A stretch of 64,000 nt of DNA, from NCBI GenBank assembly GCA_025210475.1, contig JAOARW010000121.1, positions 1 through 64,000 of the forward strand, written 5' to 3'. The notes beneath the pieces are model-generated. The model made no database searches. It was not told the DNA's origin and was given only the letters and a program-made list of their open reading frames with translations. Shown here piece after piece: positions 63,662-64,000 of the stretch. A program made the position numbers and the translations under genes. Position 1 is the stretch's first letter. Every line of letters begins with the position of its first letter. The DNA comes from Carboxylicivirga sp. GTDB taxonomy: Bacteria > Bacteroidota > Bacteroidia > Bacteroidales > Marinilabiliaceae.

Positions 63662-63673
63662 TCGTAATTTATT

Positions 63674-64000
63674 CTAAGAGTATTGTTGAATTATTTTTTT
63701 TATATCCTTGTCTTCCAATAGATCGGGGTAGTCCTCCTGAATATCCTTGTAGCCTTCCGGATCTATTGAAATAGCATTGTAAAAAGCTACAATGGCTTCT
63801 TCTTTATTCTTTAAATATTGGAAGTGACCAATGGCATTAAGATACCAAACAGCAGCAGTGTCGGGATATCTTTGTGTTAACTCAGTAAGGTAATGAGCGG
63901 TATCGAATCTATCTGACAAAAACAGTTTTAATTTTAAGAGTTCAAACCAGGCTGTTAGTTCATTGGGGTCCAGATTAAGTCCGTTTTCAAGGCTTCTGAC
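63674..64000 (-). CDS. TPR-containing protein, 5' end outside the window
   Basis: The frame stays open to the right edge, so the start is missing. The visible 108 residues carry TPR-type helical pairs: NGLNLDPNELTAWFELLKLK, then RYPDTAAVWYLNAIGHFQYL and EEAIVAFYNAISIDPEGYKD. The C-terminus is charged (DLLEDKDIKKII). TPRs mediate protein contacts. It is 12 bases before the DUF368 gene and probably in the same operon. The partner is unknown. Confidence 0.75.
   Translation of the reverse strand, partial: VRSLENGLNLDPNELTAWFELLKLKLFLSDRFDTAHYLTELTQRYPDTAAVWYLNAIGHFQYLKNKEEAIVAFYNAISIDPEGYKDIQEDYPDLLEDKDIKKIIQQYS

Overview
This window looks like a chromosomal segment from a moderately AT-rich member of the Bacteroidota, most likely Bacteroidales or Marinilabiliales. 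The evidence is a tmRNA with the tag GENNFALAA, promoters of the TTTG-N19-TAnnTTTG type ahead of the HU and rpsF genes, few Shine-Dalgarno sequences, many lipoproteins, and the gene content (two GH92 mannosidases, GH130, DUF4956, DUF368, Bacteroidota-type LptD). Rubrerythrin, a flavin reductase-rubredoxin fusion and an NfnAB pair suggest an anaerobic or microaerophilic life. Assignments rest on reading motifs; no database search was run.

Region 1 (about 1-9,300) is an AT-rich accessory block. Its genes all lie on the minus strand and are mostly single, unrelated reading frames: membrane proteins, secreted proteins, a SUKH-like protein, an Imm26-like protein and a DUF3592-like protein. Several are separated by imperfect palindromes with a TAACGG box at one end, a CGTTA box at the other, and pairing arms with an unpaired base. 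The CGTTA box often overlaps the stop codon of the gene before it. This is the layout of integron gene cassettes with attC sites, but no integrase is in the window. The block also holds a gene broken by an in-frame TAG, a dispersed non-coding repeat in two copies, and a six-unit direct repeat with an exact 22-bp period that resembles plasmid iterons.

Region 2 (about 10,400-26,640) is a mannoside-utilisation locus without SusC/SusD. One arm (minus strand) carries a membrane-spanning LamG sensor with a winged-helix/BTAD output, a DoxX protein and an exported Gfo/Idh/MocA oxidoreductase. The divergent arm (plus strand) carries a GntR/UTRA regulator, a ROK sugar kinase, an MFS sugar transporter, a GH92 lipoprotein, a six-hairpin glycosidase lipoprotein, a mannose-6-phosphate isomerase with an extra N-terminal domain, and a second GH92 lipoprotein. 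Together they could release mannose outside the cytoplasm, import it, phosphorylate it and convert it to fructose-6-phosphate. An 18-bp palindrome next to the GntR start recurs at the start of the first GH92 gene and is a candidate operator.

Region 3 (about 26,840-31,340) has a small membrane protein with a repeated Trp-Met motif, the tmRNA gene, tRNA-Ser(TGA), HU, TrmH, a LytTR response regulator and a DUF4956 protein. Region 4 (31,500-43,950) has an MFS/GH130 mannoside-phosphorylase pair, malate dehydrogenase, folP-cdaA-TIGR01777, a hemolysin III protein, a GH13 lipoprotein, a MaoC hydratase, an aminotransferase and the rubrerythrin/rubredoxin genes.

Region 5 (44,300-64,000) is core housekeeping: NfnAB with a dihydroorotate dehydrogenase-like protein, rpsF-rpsR-rplI, ridA and lptD, a cell-wall amidase with an MCE protein, dnaA, an M3 peptidase, glutathione peroxidase, pcm, truA, aroE, a DUF368 protein and a TPR protein cut by the window edge. 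Most transcription units there end in clear stem-loop terminators.
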